Positions 9,475 through 16,712 of a stretch of 64,000 nt of DNA are shown here, one piece after another. The translations under genes and the position numbers were made by a program. Numbering within the stretch: position 1 is the stretch's first letter; each line of letters starts with the position of its first letter. The notes beneath the pieces were generated by a model. That model ran no database searches. It saw nothing but the letters and a program-made list of their open reading frames with translations, and was not told where the DNA came from. Source of the stretch: Streptomyces griseosporeus (GTDB lineage Bacteria; Actinomycetota; Actinomycetes; Streptomycetales; Streptomycetaceae); the NCBI RefSeq assembly GCF_014656055.1, contig NZ_BNBR01000002.1, forward strand, positions 685,164-749,163, in the 5' to 3' direction.

Positions 9475-9488
9475 GGGCCGGTCGGCCC
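9475..9488. promoter_or_regulatory. Candidate OsdR/DosR-type box C
   Basis: GGGCCG-GT-CGGCCC followed by TTCCCCC, the same flank as box A. It ends 36 bases before the STAS gene start, closer than boxes A and B, so it might overlap the core promoter. Confidence 0.45.
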
Positions 9489-9524
9489 TTCCCCCGGTGA
9501 CGGCCGGCCCGCTTCGCTGGGACC

Positions 9525-9911
9525 ATGGCCGAAACACCCCCCGGGACCGCACCGGGCTGCACGGTGGTCGTCGTCTCCGGGACGACCGTCCTGGCCCCGC
9601 GCGGCTGCCTCGATCTGCTGACCGCGCCGACGCTGTCGGCCCGGCTGGACGCGCTGACCAGCGGCCCGCGCCCGGACCTCGTGCTCGATCTGCGCGCGGT
9701 GTCCTTCATCGACTGCGCCGGGATATCGGTGCTGTGCCGGGCCCGCAACCGGGTCCGGGCCCGCAGCGGACGGCTGCGACTGGTCGCGGACAGCGCGCGT
9801 TTCCTGCGCGTCCTGCGTCACGTCCGTCTCGACGGTGCCTTCGACATCCTCCCCGGGCTGCCGTCTGCCGCCGACGGCGGGACGCTGGTGACAGAGACGA
9901 CGCGAGGCTGA
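9525..9911 (+). CDS. STAS-domain protein (anti-sigma factor antagonist-like) lacking the phospho-serine
   Basis: A 128-residue single STAS domain, the fold of SpoIIAA, RsbV and BldG. The strand-helix core [25 protein letters not shown] is clear (53-77). In canonical antagonists the loop is Asp-Ser-Ser/Thr-Gly and its Ser is phosphorylated by the anti-sigma kinase; here residues 63-66 are Asp-Cys-Ala-Gly, so neither position is Ser or Thr. It may therefore act as a non-switchable antagonist, or be controlled by its Cys. The gene is divergent from phosphoketolase with a candidate dormancy box just upstream. No ribosome site stands out (GCTGGGACC). Confidence 0.85.
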   Translation: MAETPPGTAPGCTVVVVSGTTVLAPRGCLDLLTAPTLSARLDALTSGPRPDLVLDLRAVSFIDCAGISVLCRARNRVRARSGRLRLVADSARFLRVLRHVRLDGAFDILPGLPSAADGGTLVTETTRG

Positions 9912-10132
9912 CCGGCCTGCCGGGGCACCGGCTGCCGACGGGACGGCGCGACGCAGCCATCGGGAGGTGACGGCGACTGATCCGGCGCCCCGCACCGGCT
10001 GACGGCAGCTCTGCGGGACGTGGACGCCGGGGACGCGGTGGCCGACCGGTCCGCCCCGGCACCGGCTGCCGGCAGGTGCGGCGTCGGCACCGACGACGTG
10101 GCGGCGCGGGCGACGGGATGGAGGTGCGGTCC

Positions 10133-10711
10133 ATGAACGGCGGGTGCGGGACGCGGGCCCTGTGGCGGTGGCGCGGCAATCCGCTGCGCCGGACCGAGGA
10201 CGTCCTGGAGGCCTGGGTCGTGCTGGCGGTGTGGGTGGTCGTCGCGGTGGGCGGAACCCTGGTCGGGGTGCTGGCGGGCCACGCCGCCGACGAGTCCTTC
10301 GCCCGGCAGCGCGCCGAGCGTCACGCGGTGCGGGCGGTCCTGGTGACGGGCTCGTCGCCGATCCCGGCGGGGGATTCGGCCGTCGACGGCCGCGCGGCCG
10401 GGCGGGTGCGGTGGACGGCGCCGGACGGCACCGCGCACACCGGTACGACCCTGGTGGACACCGGGCTGAAGGCCGGTACGAGGGTCGTCGTCTGGGTGGA
10501 CGACCGCGGTGGGCTCACCGGGGAGCCGCCGGACCGGACGGCGGCGACCGTCGAGGCGGTCCTGTTCGGCGGGGCGGCGGCGCTGGGGCTCGCGGGGCCG
10601 GTGGTGGGGATCGGCGCGCTGCTGCGGTGGCGGCTGGACCGGCGGCGTATCGAGGCGTGGGGCAGGGAGTGGGACCTGGTGGAGCCGGGCTGGGGCCACC
10701 GGACCGGCTGA
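10133..10711 (+). CDS. Rv1733c-like two-helix membrane protein
   Basis: A 192-residue membrane protein of the Rv1733c family, a DosR-regulon protein in M. tuberculosis. It begins with the typical [18 protein letters not shown], followed by membrane helix 1 (about 29-50), a 70-residue extracytoplasmic stretch with small beta-like motifs ([25 protein letters not shown]), helix 2 (about 140-163), and the terminal WDLVEPGW. The ATG chosen has GGAGGTG six bases upstream. The function of the family is unknown. A second copy is at 54589-55182. Its presence strengthens the reading of 1-11 kb as a dormancy block. Confidence 0.85.
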   Translation: MNGGCGTRALWRWRGNPLRRTEDVLEAWVVLAVWVVVAVGGTLVGVLAGHAADESFARQRAERHAVRAVLVTGSSPIPAGDSAVDGRAAGRVRWTAPDGTAHTGTTLVDTGLKAGTRVVVWVDDRGGLTGEPPDRTAATVEAVLFGGAAALGLAGPVVGIGALLRWRLDRRRIEAWGREWDLVEPGWGHRTG

Positions 10712-10733
10712 CGACAAGCCCGGTCCAGGCGCC

Positions 10734-11198
10734 CTACTCCCCCGCCGTGGAGGCCCCGCCCCCGTCCAGCCGCCCCACCCGTGCCACGTTCTCCCGGTCC
10801 TCGGCGTCGTCGCTGGGCTCGCCCGCGAACCAGGCGTCGAGGATCTCCTTGAGCAGGGGCTCGGAGGTCAGGCGGAGGCTGAGCGCCAGCACGTTGGCGT
10901 CGTTCCAGCGGCGCGCCCCGTCCGCCGTGTAGGCGTCCGTGCACAGGGCGGCCCGGACGCCGGGCACCTTGTTGGCGGCGATCGACGCGCCCGTGCCCGT
11001 CCAGCAGCACACGACGGCCTGGTCCGCGCGCCCCGCCGCGACCTCCCGGGCCGCCGCCTCGGAGCAGGCGGCCCACTGCGGGTCGTCGCCGGCGCGCAGC
11101 GCCCCGTGCGGGACCACCTCGTGGCCCCGTCGCTCCAGCTCGGCCAGCAGCGCGCGGGCCACGGGTTCGTCCATGTCGGAGGAGACGGAGATCCGCAT
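10734..11198 (-). CDS. RpiB/LacAB-family sugar-phosphate isomerase
   Basis: A 154-residue protein of the ribose-5-phosphate isomerase B family (pentose phosphate interconversion, cytoplasm). It shows ISVSSDMDEP at the N-terminus, the conserved AVVCCWTGTGASIAANKVPGVRAALC region (the Cys and GTGxSIAANK of RpiB), and NDANVLALSLR. Length fits the family. A second, housekeeping isomerase would be expected elsewhere, so this one may act on another sugar or serve the phosphoketolase route. On the minus strand GATAAT at 11253-11258 is a good -10 candidate. It is convergent with the Rv1733c-like gene (22 bases) and divergent from the MFS gene. Confidence 0.85.
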   Translation of the reverse strand: MRISVSSDMDEPVARALLAELERRGHEVVPHGALRAGDDPQWAACSEAAAREVAAGRADQAVVCCWTGTGASIAANKVPGVRAALCTDAYTADGARRWNDANVLALSLRLTSEPLLKEILDAWFAGEPSDDAEDRENVARVGRLDGGGASTAGE

Positions 11199-11276
11199 GG
11201 TCAGAAGCCTACAGCGGCTCCGGACGCGCCCCGGGCCGAAGTTGGCCTGTTCATTATCCGAGATGATCTGTCTCGA

Positions 11277-11291
11277 CATACGAGTCGTATG
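11277..11291. promoter_or_regulatory. Perfect palindrome in the MFS promoter
   Basis: CATACGA-G-TCGTATG is a 15-bp perfect dyad 43 bases upstream of the MFS start. It lies between the divergent RpiB-like and MFS genes and could serve either. No regulator gene is adjacent. Confidence 0.45.
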
Positions 11292-11333
11292 GCATGGTTG
11301 CATCGTCCACGCACCTGGAACGGGAGGGACGCC

Positions 11334-12560
11334 ATGCGACGCTGGGGGATGCTGGCCCTGGGCACCGCCGCACAGACGGTTGCCTGCGTCTTCGTCTACG
11401 GACTGCCCTATCTGTCCGACGAGTTGAGAAGCGGCAGCGGCCTGACACTCGGTCAGGTCGGCCTCCTCGTCGCCTGCCCGACCGCCGGTCTCGTGCTCGC
11501 CCTGGTCGCCTGGGGCGCCCTGGCCGACCGCATCGGCGAGCGGGTCGTCATCGTCGCGGGGCTGGCCTCGGCGGCGGCGCTGCTCGCTGCGGGCAGCACG
11601 GTGGACGGCCTGGTGCCGCTGGGCGCGGTCCTCACCCTCGCGGGCGCGGCCGGCGCGTCGGTGCACGCGGCGAGCGGCCGGCTGGTGGTCGGCTGGTTCT
11701 CGGCCGAGGAGCGCGGCCTGGCGATGGGCATCCGGCAGACCGCGACACCGCTGGGCATGGGCATCGCCGCGCTGGTCGTCCCGGCGCTGGCCGCGCGCGG
11801 CGGGGTGACCGGCTCGCTGCTGTTCAGCGCCGCCCTGTGTGCCGTCGTCGCGGTGCTCGTCGGCACGCTGGCCGCGGACCCGCCGCGCCCGGAGCGCGCC
11901 GCGGCCGGGGAACCGTCCGGCAACCCCTACCGGCAGGCGGCGCTGTGGCGGGTGCACGCCTCCAGCGCGTTGCTGTGTGTGCCGCAGTTCACCGCGGGCG
12001 CCTTCGGGATGGTGTTCCTGGTCGAGGTGCGGGGCTGGAGCGCCGTCAACGCCGGTCAACTGCTCGCCGTCGCCCAGGTGCTGGGGGCGGCCTCGCGGAT
12101 CGTGGCGGGGCGCTGGTCGGACCGGGTGGGCAGCCGGATGCGGCCGATGCGCACGCTGTCGCTGTGCATCGCCGCCGTCATGGGGCTGACCGCGCTGGGT
12201 GCCGTATGGCCCTCGGCGCCGACCGACGCGGCGGTGGTGCTGGCGTGCGGCATCACCGCGAGCACGAACGGCCTCGCCTTCACGGCCACCGCGGAGCTGG
12301 CCGGGCGGGCCTGGGCGGGGCGGGCCATGGGCGTGCAGAACACCGGGCAGAACCTGGCGGCGTCCCTGACCCCGCCGCTGCTGGGCGCGCTCATCGGCGC
12401 CACCGGCTACGCCTGGGGCTTCGCCCTGGCGGGCCTGCTCGCCGCGGCGGCGAGCGCGGTCGTCCCGGCCGGGCCGGGGCGCACCCGGCAGCCGTCCCGG
12501 GTGAAGGCGCGGAGCGGCACGCCCGTGGGGCAGGCGACCACGGCCGAGCAGCGGGCCTGA
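11334..12560 (+). CDS. MFS transporter (12-helix)
   Basis: A 408-residue major facilitator with about 12 membrane helices. The loop 2-3 signature reads GALADRIGERV and the second-half equivalent GRWSDRVGSRMRP, and a GIRQTATPLGMG motif lies in helix 5. This resembles the cyanate/nitrate-nitrite-like and CynX-type exporters of actinobacteria; the substrate is not predictable. The start ATG has GGAGGG seven bases upstream. The final codons are part of a 70-bp tandem duplication that runs into the convergent neighbour. Confidence 0.88.
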   Translation: MRRWGMLALGTAAQTVACVFVYGLPYLSDELRSGSGLTLGQVGLLVACPTAGLVLALVAWGALADRIGERVVIVAGLASAAALLAAGSTVDGLVPLGAVLTLAGAAGASVHAASGRLVVGWFSAEERGLAMGIRQTATPLGMGIAALVVPALAARGGVTGSLLFSAALCAVVAVLVGTLAADPPRPERAAAGEPSGNPYRQAALWRVHASSALLCVPQFTAGAFGMVFLVEVRGWSAVNAGQLLAVAQVLGAASRIVAGRWSDRVGSRMRPMRTLSLCIAAVMGLTALGAVWPSAPTDAAVVLACGITASTNGLAFTATAELAGRAWAGRAMGVQNTGQNLAASLTPPLLGALIGATGYAWGFALAGLLAAAASAVVPAGPGRTRQPSRVKARSGTPVGQATTAEQRA

Positions 12561-12680
12561 CACCGGGGCCGCGGTCCGGACTGCGCCTTCCTGACACCGG
12601 TCGGCGCTAACGGCCGAGCAGCGGGCCTGACACCGGGGCCGCGGCCCGAACTACGCCTTGACTGACACCGGTCGGCGCTA
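12541..12680. repeat. 70-bp tandem duplication spanning two convergent stop codons
   Basis: Copy 1 is 12541-12609 and copy 2 is 12611-12680, with about five differences and one extra base in copy 2. Copy 1 begins in the last seven codons of the MFS gene; copy 2 ends exactly on the stop codon of the convergent dehydrogenase gene. Each copy thus holds both genes' ends, as expected from a tandem duplication of the original junction. Confidence 0.9.
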
Positions 12681-13565
12681 GTAGACGGGCCCGGCCCCGG
12701 CCGTCCGCGTCTCCAGCGCGTGCAGCACGGCGACCATGTCCTCCGCGCCGTGCCCCTGCGCGACCGTCTCCGCGAACAGCTCGTGGCAGACGTCCAGGAG
12801 CGGGGACGCGAGCCCGGCCTTGCGGGCGGCCTCGGCGATCAGCCGGTTGTTCTTCAGGACGTCGGCCGCGCCGGCCTGTACGGCGAAGTCGCGGGCGAGG
12901 AGCTTGGGCGCCTTGCCGCGGGAGACGGCGCTGGCCATCGGCCCGGCGTCGAGGACGTCGCGCAGCAGCCGCTGGTCCAGGCCGTGCCGGCCGGCGAAGT
13001 GGAAGGCCTCGGTCAGCCCGGTGACCAGGGTGATGAGGAAGAGGTTGACGGAGAGCTTCATCAGCAGCGCGTCCGGCACGGCACCGCAGTCGAACACCTC
13101 GCGGCACAGGGGGCCGAGCAGCGGCCGCACCTCCCGTACGACCTCCTCCTCCCCCGCCAGCAGCGCCACCAGCTGCCCCTGTTCGGCCGGGACGCGGGAG
13201 CCGGAGACGGGCGCCTCGGCATAGCGGCCGCCCGCGGCGCGGATGTCGGCCTCCAGGGCGGCGGAGTACTCGGGGGAGGTCGTGCCCATGTGGACGACGG
13301 TCCGCCCGGCGACCCGTTCGGCGAAGCGGGGCGTGCCCCGCTCCAGCACGGCGTCGATCGCGTCCTCGTCGGCCAGCATGAGGAGCACGGTGCCGGCCCG
13401 CTCGAAGGCCTCGGCCGCGCTCGCCGCGACCTCGGCAGCCGCGGCCCGCAGCGGTGCGCACCGCTCTGGGGTCCGGTTCCAGACGACCAGGGGCGTCCCC
13501 GCCCGGGCGAGGTTGAGCGCCATGGGCTGCCCCATGACACCGAGTCCGACGAAACCCACGTACAC
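12678..13565 (-). CDS. NAD(P)-dependent 3-hydroxyisobutyrate dehydrogenase-like oxidoreductase
   Basis: A 295-residue beta-hydroxyacid dehydrogenase. The N-terminal Rossmann motif [13 protein letters not shown] is followed by WNRTPER, the substrate-binding [21 protein letters not shown] and the catalytic-Lys helix [11 protein letters not shown]; the C-terminal all-helical domain is complete. The family oxidises 3-hydroxyisobutyrate, tartronate semialdehyde, 6-phosphogluconate or imines; the substrate is unclear. The start is placed at GTG 13565 just before the Rossmann motif; another GTG at 13619 would overlap the operator region. It is divergent from a TetR gene with two operator copies between, so it is the likely target of that regulator. 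Confidence 0.85.
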   Translation of the reverse strand: MYVGFVGLGVMGQPMALNLARAGTPLVVWNRTPERCAPLRAAAAEVAASAAEAFERAGTVLLMLADEDAIDAVLERGTPRFAERVAGRTVVHMGTTSPEYSAALEADIRAAGGRYAEAPVSGSRVPAEQGQLVALLAGEEEVVREVRPLLGPLCREVFDCGAVPDALLMKLSVNLFLITLVTGLTEAFHFAGRHGLDQRLLRDVLDAGPMASAVSRGKAPKLLARDFAVQAGAADVLKNNRLIAEAARKAGLASPLLDVCHELFAETVAQGHGAEDMVAVLHALETRTAGAGPVY

Positions 13566-13622
13566 GCCGCACCGCCCGTTCCGCGCCGGGAGCGGGCCGG
13601 ACGGCGGCGGCCGCCCCACCCG

Positions 13623-13666
13623 CTATGACAGCGGTCATAGTAGCCGTTCCATGACGGCGGTCATAG
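13623..13666. promoter_or_regulatory. Two TetR-type operators
   Basis: CTATGACAGCGGTCATAG (13623-13640) and CCATGACGGCGGTCATAG (13649-13666) are near-perfect dyads with a 26-bp centre-to-centre spacing, between the divergent dehydrogenase and TetR genes. Confidence 0.75.
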
Positions 13667-13713
13667 GGTGGTGCGCGATCGGCGCACGGGTACGACGGCG
13701 GAGGGCGGCGGCC

Positions 13714-14310
13714 ATGCCGGCATCGGAACGGGGTCCGCGGGAGCGGATGGTCTTCAGCGCGGCCCAGCTCATCCGGCGGGAGGGCGTCGGCGCGACCGGC
13801 ATGCGGGAGGTCGCGGCACACGCCCGGGCGCCGCGCGGTTCGCTCCAGCACTACTTCCCGGGCGGCAAGGAGCAGTTGGTCAACGAGGCGGTGGAGTGGG
13901 CCGGCCGGTACGCGCGCGGCCGCGTCGCCCGTTTCGTCGCCGCGCTGCCCGAGCCGACGCCCAGCGGGCTGTTCGCGGCGATGGTGCGCCAGTGGACCGA
14001 CGAGTACGCGGCCGAGGGATTCGCGGGCGGCTGCCCGGTGGCCGCCGCCACGGTGGACTGCGCCGAGTCGGCCGCGTCCACCCGGGAGGCGGTGTCGGCG
14101 GCCTTCACGACGTGGACGGGGGCGGTGGCCGAGGCCCTGACGGAGATGGGGGTGCCCGGGGAGCGGTCCGGCCCGCTCGCCACCGTCATGATCAGCGCGC
14201 TGGAGGGCGCCATCCTCATCGCCCGGGCCGAGCGCGACGTACGGGCCCTGACCGCCGTGACGGAGGAACTCGGCCCGCTGCTCGACGCGGCGGTCAGCCG
14301 GCGCTCCTGA
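13714..14310 (+). CDS. TetR/AcrR-family repressor
   Basis: A 198-residue regulator. The N-terminal helix-turn-helix spans RERMVFSAAQLIRREGVGATGMREVAAHARAPRGSLQHYFPGGKEQL (about 9-56), the GSLQHYFPGGK form typical of the LmrA/YxaF subgroup. The C-terminal ligand domain includes GGCPVAAATVD, also characteristic of that subgroup. ATG has GGAGGG upstream at normal distance. Two dyads sit directly upstream, implying autoregulation and control of the divergent dehydrogenase. The inducer is unknown. Confidence 0.9.
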   Translation: MPASERGPRERMVFSAAQLIRREGVGATGMREVAAHARAPRGSLQHYFPGGKEQLVNEAVEWAGRYARGRVARFVAALPEPTPSGLFAAMVRQWTDEYAAEGFAGGCPVAAATVDCAESAASTREAVSAAFTTWTGAVAEALTEMGVPGERSGPLATVMISALEGAILIARAERDVRALTAVTEELGPLLDAAVSRRS

Positions 14311-14344
14311 CGACGGCACCCTAAGGACTTGTACGTACGGCGGC

Positions 14345-14917
14345 TCAGCGGCGCCCGGCGCGCTGCTCCAGCCGGGCCAGTGCCGTCTCCGCCCACTGCA
14401 CGTTGGCGCGTTCGAGGGCGAGGCCGGCCTGGAGGGTGAGGTACGGGCCCACGCGCTCGGCACCCGCGAAGAACTCGTCCTCACCGCGGCCGTCCAGCAG
14501 GCGTGCGCGCAGCCGCTCGTAGCGGGCCAGCTTGGCGACGGACCGCTCCAGGCGTTCCTTGATCTCGTCGCGTACGGCGTCGAGCGCGTCGAAGTCGCCG
14601 ACGTCCAGGCACTGCACCTTGACCAGCAGTTCGTCGCGCAGGGCGAGCGGCTTGGACGGGCGGCCGGTCAGGTGGGCGCGGGCAGCGGCGAGACCGGCCG
14701 GGGTGAGCGAGAAGAGCCGCTTGTTGGGCCTGCGTTCCTGCTCGACGAGGCGGGCGGCGACCAGCCCCTCGGCCTCCATGCGCTCCAGCTCGCGGTAGAT
14801 CTGCTGCGGGGTGGCCATCCAGAAGTTGGCGACGGAGGCCTCGAACGCCTTCGCCAGGTCGTACCCCGACGCCTCGCCTTCCAGCAGGGCGGCCATCACC
14901 GCGTCACGCAGAGCCAT
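14345..14917 (-). CDS. PadR-family transcriptional regulator
   Basis: A 190-residue PadR protein: winged helix (ALRDAVMAALLEGEASGYDLAKAFEASVANFWMATPQQIYRELERMEAEGLV, residues 2-53), wing with RRPNKRLFSLT, then the C-terminal helical dimerisation domain of the Vir_act_alpha_C type. It is divergent from the Old Yellow Enzyme gene, with TGGCCAGCCACATAA and GTGGCTGGCCACATAA elements in between, and probably represses it. A MarR regulator lies downstream of that target, so the module has two regulators. Confidence 0.9.
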   Translation of the reverse strand: MALRDAVMAALLEGEASGYDLAKAFEASVANFWMATPQQIYRELERMEAEGLVAARLVEQERRPNKRLFSLTPAGLAAARAHLTGRPSKPLALRDELLVKVQCLDVGDFDALDAVRDEIKERLERSVAKLARYERLRARLLDGRGEDEFFAGAERVGPYLTLQAGLALERANVQWAETALARLEQRAGRR

Positions 14918-14972
14918 GCGCCGAACGTACCACCGGGCCGGAGGCCGCCGGGGCAGCCTGCGGAGCAATTAC

Positions 14973-15019
14973 TTGGCCAGCCACATAACCGTGTTACTTT
15001 TAAGTGGCTGGCCACATAA
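14973..15019. promoter_or_regulatory. Operator pair between PadR and OYE genes
   Basis: TTGGCCAGCCACATAA (14973-14988) and GTGGCTGGCCACATAA (15004-15019) share the 3' half GCCACATAA as a direct repeat 31 bp apart; GTGGC-TG-GCCAC is itself a dyad. The AT-rich TTACTTTTAA between them is the likely core promoter. Confidence 0.65.
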
Positions 15020-15056
15020 GCGGGCCGGCGACCCTGCCCGCCTCGAAGGGACACCC

Positions 15057-16127
15057 ATGTCGAACGTGCTGAACGCCCTGTGGACCCCTGTCACCGCCGG
15101 GGATCTCGCCCTGCCGCACCGGCTGGCGATGGCCCCCATGACCCGGGACCGGTCCACGCCGGAAGGCGTGCCGACGGAGATGAACGCCGAGTACTACGCG
15201 CAGCGCGCCTCGCACGCCGTGATCATCACCGAGGGCACCCAGCCCTCCCCCGACGGCCAGGGCTATCTGCTGACCCCGGGTCTGCACACCGAGGAGCAGA
15301 CGGCTGGGTGGCGCAAGGTCGTCGACGCGGTGCACGCGGCCGGCGGGCGGATCGTCGTGCAGCTGATGCACGCCGGGCGGATCGCGCACCCCGACAACAC
15401 CCCGCACGGACGGCAGCCCGTCGCCCCGTCCGCGGTGCGGCCGGCCGGCACGATGTTCACCGCCTCCGGGCCGCGGGAGATGCCCGAGCCGCGCGCACTG
15501 TCCACCGGGGAGGTCGCGGCGACGGTCGAGGACTTCCGGCGGGCCGCCGCTGCCGCCGTCGCGGCGGGCGCCGACGGTGTGGAGATCCACGGCGCCAACG
15601 GCTACCTGGTGCACCAGTTCCTGTCCGGCAACACCAACCTCCGCACCGACCGCTACGGCGGCTCCCTGCAGGGCCGTATCCGCTTCGCGGTGGAGGTGGC
15701 CGCCGCGGTGGCCGACGAGATCGGCGCCGGCCGCACCGGCTTCCGCGTCTCCCCCGGCAACCCCCACAACGACATCCGGGAGGACGACACCCGCGCGCTG
15801 TACGAGGCGCTGGTCCCGGAGCTGGCCCGGCTCGACCTCGCCTACCTGCACCTCCTCCACGGCGGCGACGAGGACCTGCTGGACACGCTGCGCGGGCTCT
15901 GGCCGGGCGCCCTGTTCCTCAACCGGCCGGACGCCGACCTGCCCACCCGCGCGCGGGACATCGCCGACGGCCGGGCCGACGTCGTCACCGTCGGCAGGGC
16001 GGCGCTCGCCAACCCCGACCTGGTCGAGCGGGTACGCTCCGGAGCGCCGCTGAACACCCCCGACCCGGCCACCTTCTACGGCGGGGGTGCGGCCGGCTAC
16101 ACCGACTACCCCCCGTACGCCGCCTGA
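15057..16127 (+). CDS. Old Yellow Enzyme family alkene reductase
   Basis: A 356-residue FMN-dependent ene-reductase (NemA/XenB type) that reduces activated C=C bonds or nitro compounds with NAD(P)H. The TIM barrel shows the N-terminal PVTAGDLALPHRLAMAPMTRDRS, VQLMHAGRIAHPDN, the catalytic-site GVEIHGANGYLVHQFLS, TDRYGGSLQGR, and VGRAALANPDLV for the FMN phosphate. The start has GAAGGG with normal spacing. The MarR gene begins eight bases after its stop, so the two are co-transcribed; PadR is divergent. This suggests electrophile or quinone stress detoxification. Confidence 0.94.
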   Translation: MSNVLNALWTPVTAGDLALPHRLAMAPMTRDRSTPEGVPTEMNAEYYAQRASHAVIITEGTQPSPDGQGYLLTPGLHTEEQTAGWRKVVDAVHAAGGRIVVQLMHAGRIAHPDNTPHGRQPVAPSAVRPAGTMFTASGPREMPEPRALSTGEVAATVEDFRRAAAAAVAAGADGVEIHGANGYLVHQFLSGNTNLRTDRYGGSLQGRIRFAVEVAAAVADEIGAGRTGFRVSPGNPHNDIREDDTRALYEALVPELARLDLAYLHLLHGGDEDLLDTLRGLWPGALFLNRPDADLPTRARDIADGRADVVTVGRAALANPDLVERVRSGAPLNTPDPATFYGGGAAGYTDYPPYAA

Positions 16128-16135
16128 GGAGCAGC

Positions 16136-16594
16136 ATGACCGCCCCCGAACCCCCGGTCCCGAGCACGGCCCGCCACGGACGGCTGAGTTACGCGGTCTT
16201 CCAGCTGGCCCGGGCGCATCGCGGGCAGGGGGCGGCCATCCTCCGGGAGCTGGATCTGCACCCGGGGCAGGAGCTGCTGCTCATGCAGCTGTTCGACCAG
16301 GACGGGCTGACCCAGTCCGAACTCCTCGGCTGCGTCGGCCTGGACCACTCCACCGTCTCCAAGTCGCTGCGCCGGATGCAGGACGCGGGCCTGCTCACCC
16401 GGGAACCGGCGGAGCACGACCGGCGGGTGATGGTCGTCCGGCTCACCGACAAGGGACGCGCCCTGCGCGAGCCGATCGCCCGGATGTGGCGGGAGCTGGA
16501 GGAGACGTCGGCCCGGGACCTGACCGACGAGGAGATCGACACGTTCGTCCGCCTCGCCCACCGGATCACCGCGTCCCTGACGACCCGGGCCTGA
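16136..16594 (+). CDS. MarR-family transcriptional regulator
   Basis: A 152-residue winged-helix regulator with the MarR core LTQSELLGCVGLDHSTVSKSLRRMQDAGLLTREPAEHDRRVMVVRLTDKG (about 60-109). GAGGAGCAGC precedes the ATG, which lies eight bases after the reductase stop. It is likely an autoregulator or second sensor of the reductase operon. A Cys in LLGCVGLD lies within the DNA-binding helices and could be redox-active, although this is inference. Confidence 0.9.
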   Translation: MTAPEPPVPSTARHGRLSYAVFQLARAHRGQGAAILRELDLHPGQELLLMQLFDQDGLTQSELLGCVGLDHSTVSKSLRRMQDAGLLTREPAEHDRRVMVVRLTDKGRALREPIARMWRELEETSARDLTDEEIDTFVRLAHRITASLTTRA

Positions 16595-16712
16595 CAGACC
16601 ACCAGGGCGGACTTCACCAGGTCCCGGAGACGGATCCCGTCCCGGTGGGCGGAACTGGCATGTACAGGCCTTAGGATCAGCGATCTTGCTCAGCTGACCG
16701 GAAGGAATCCCT

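Larger units (their letters stand above)
9219..9524. other. Divergent promoter region between phosphoketolase and STAS genes
   Basis: These 306 bases hold no gene. They contain two copies of the GGGCCG-N2-CGGCCC palindrome, one facing each gene, at 9302-9315 and 9475-9488. Confidence 0.6.

Noticed and set aside
9219..9995. N-terminal extension of phosphoketolase by about 260 codons
   Set aside because: The extension overlaps the STAS gene and both dormancy boxes and has no homology; the ATG at 9218 has a good ribosome site and begins at the usual family N-terminus.
11335..16600. A secondary-metabolite gene cluster
   Set aside because: An MFS exporter, regulators and reductases occur together, but no synthase, synthetase or other scaffold-forming enzyme is present.
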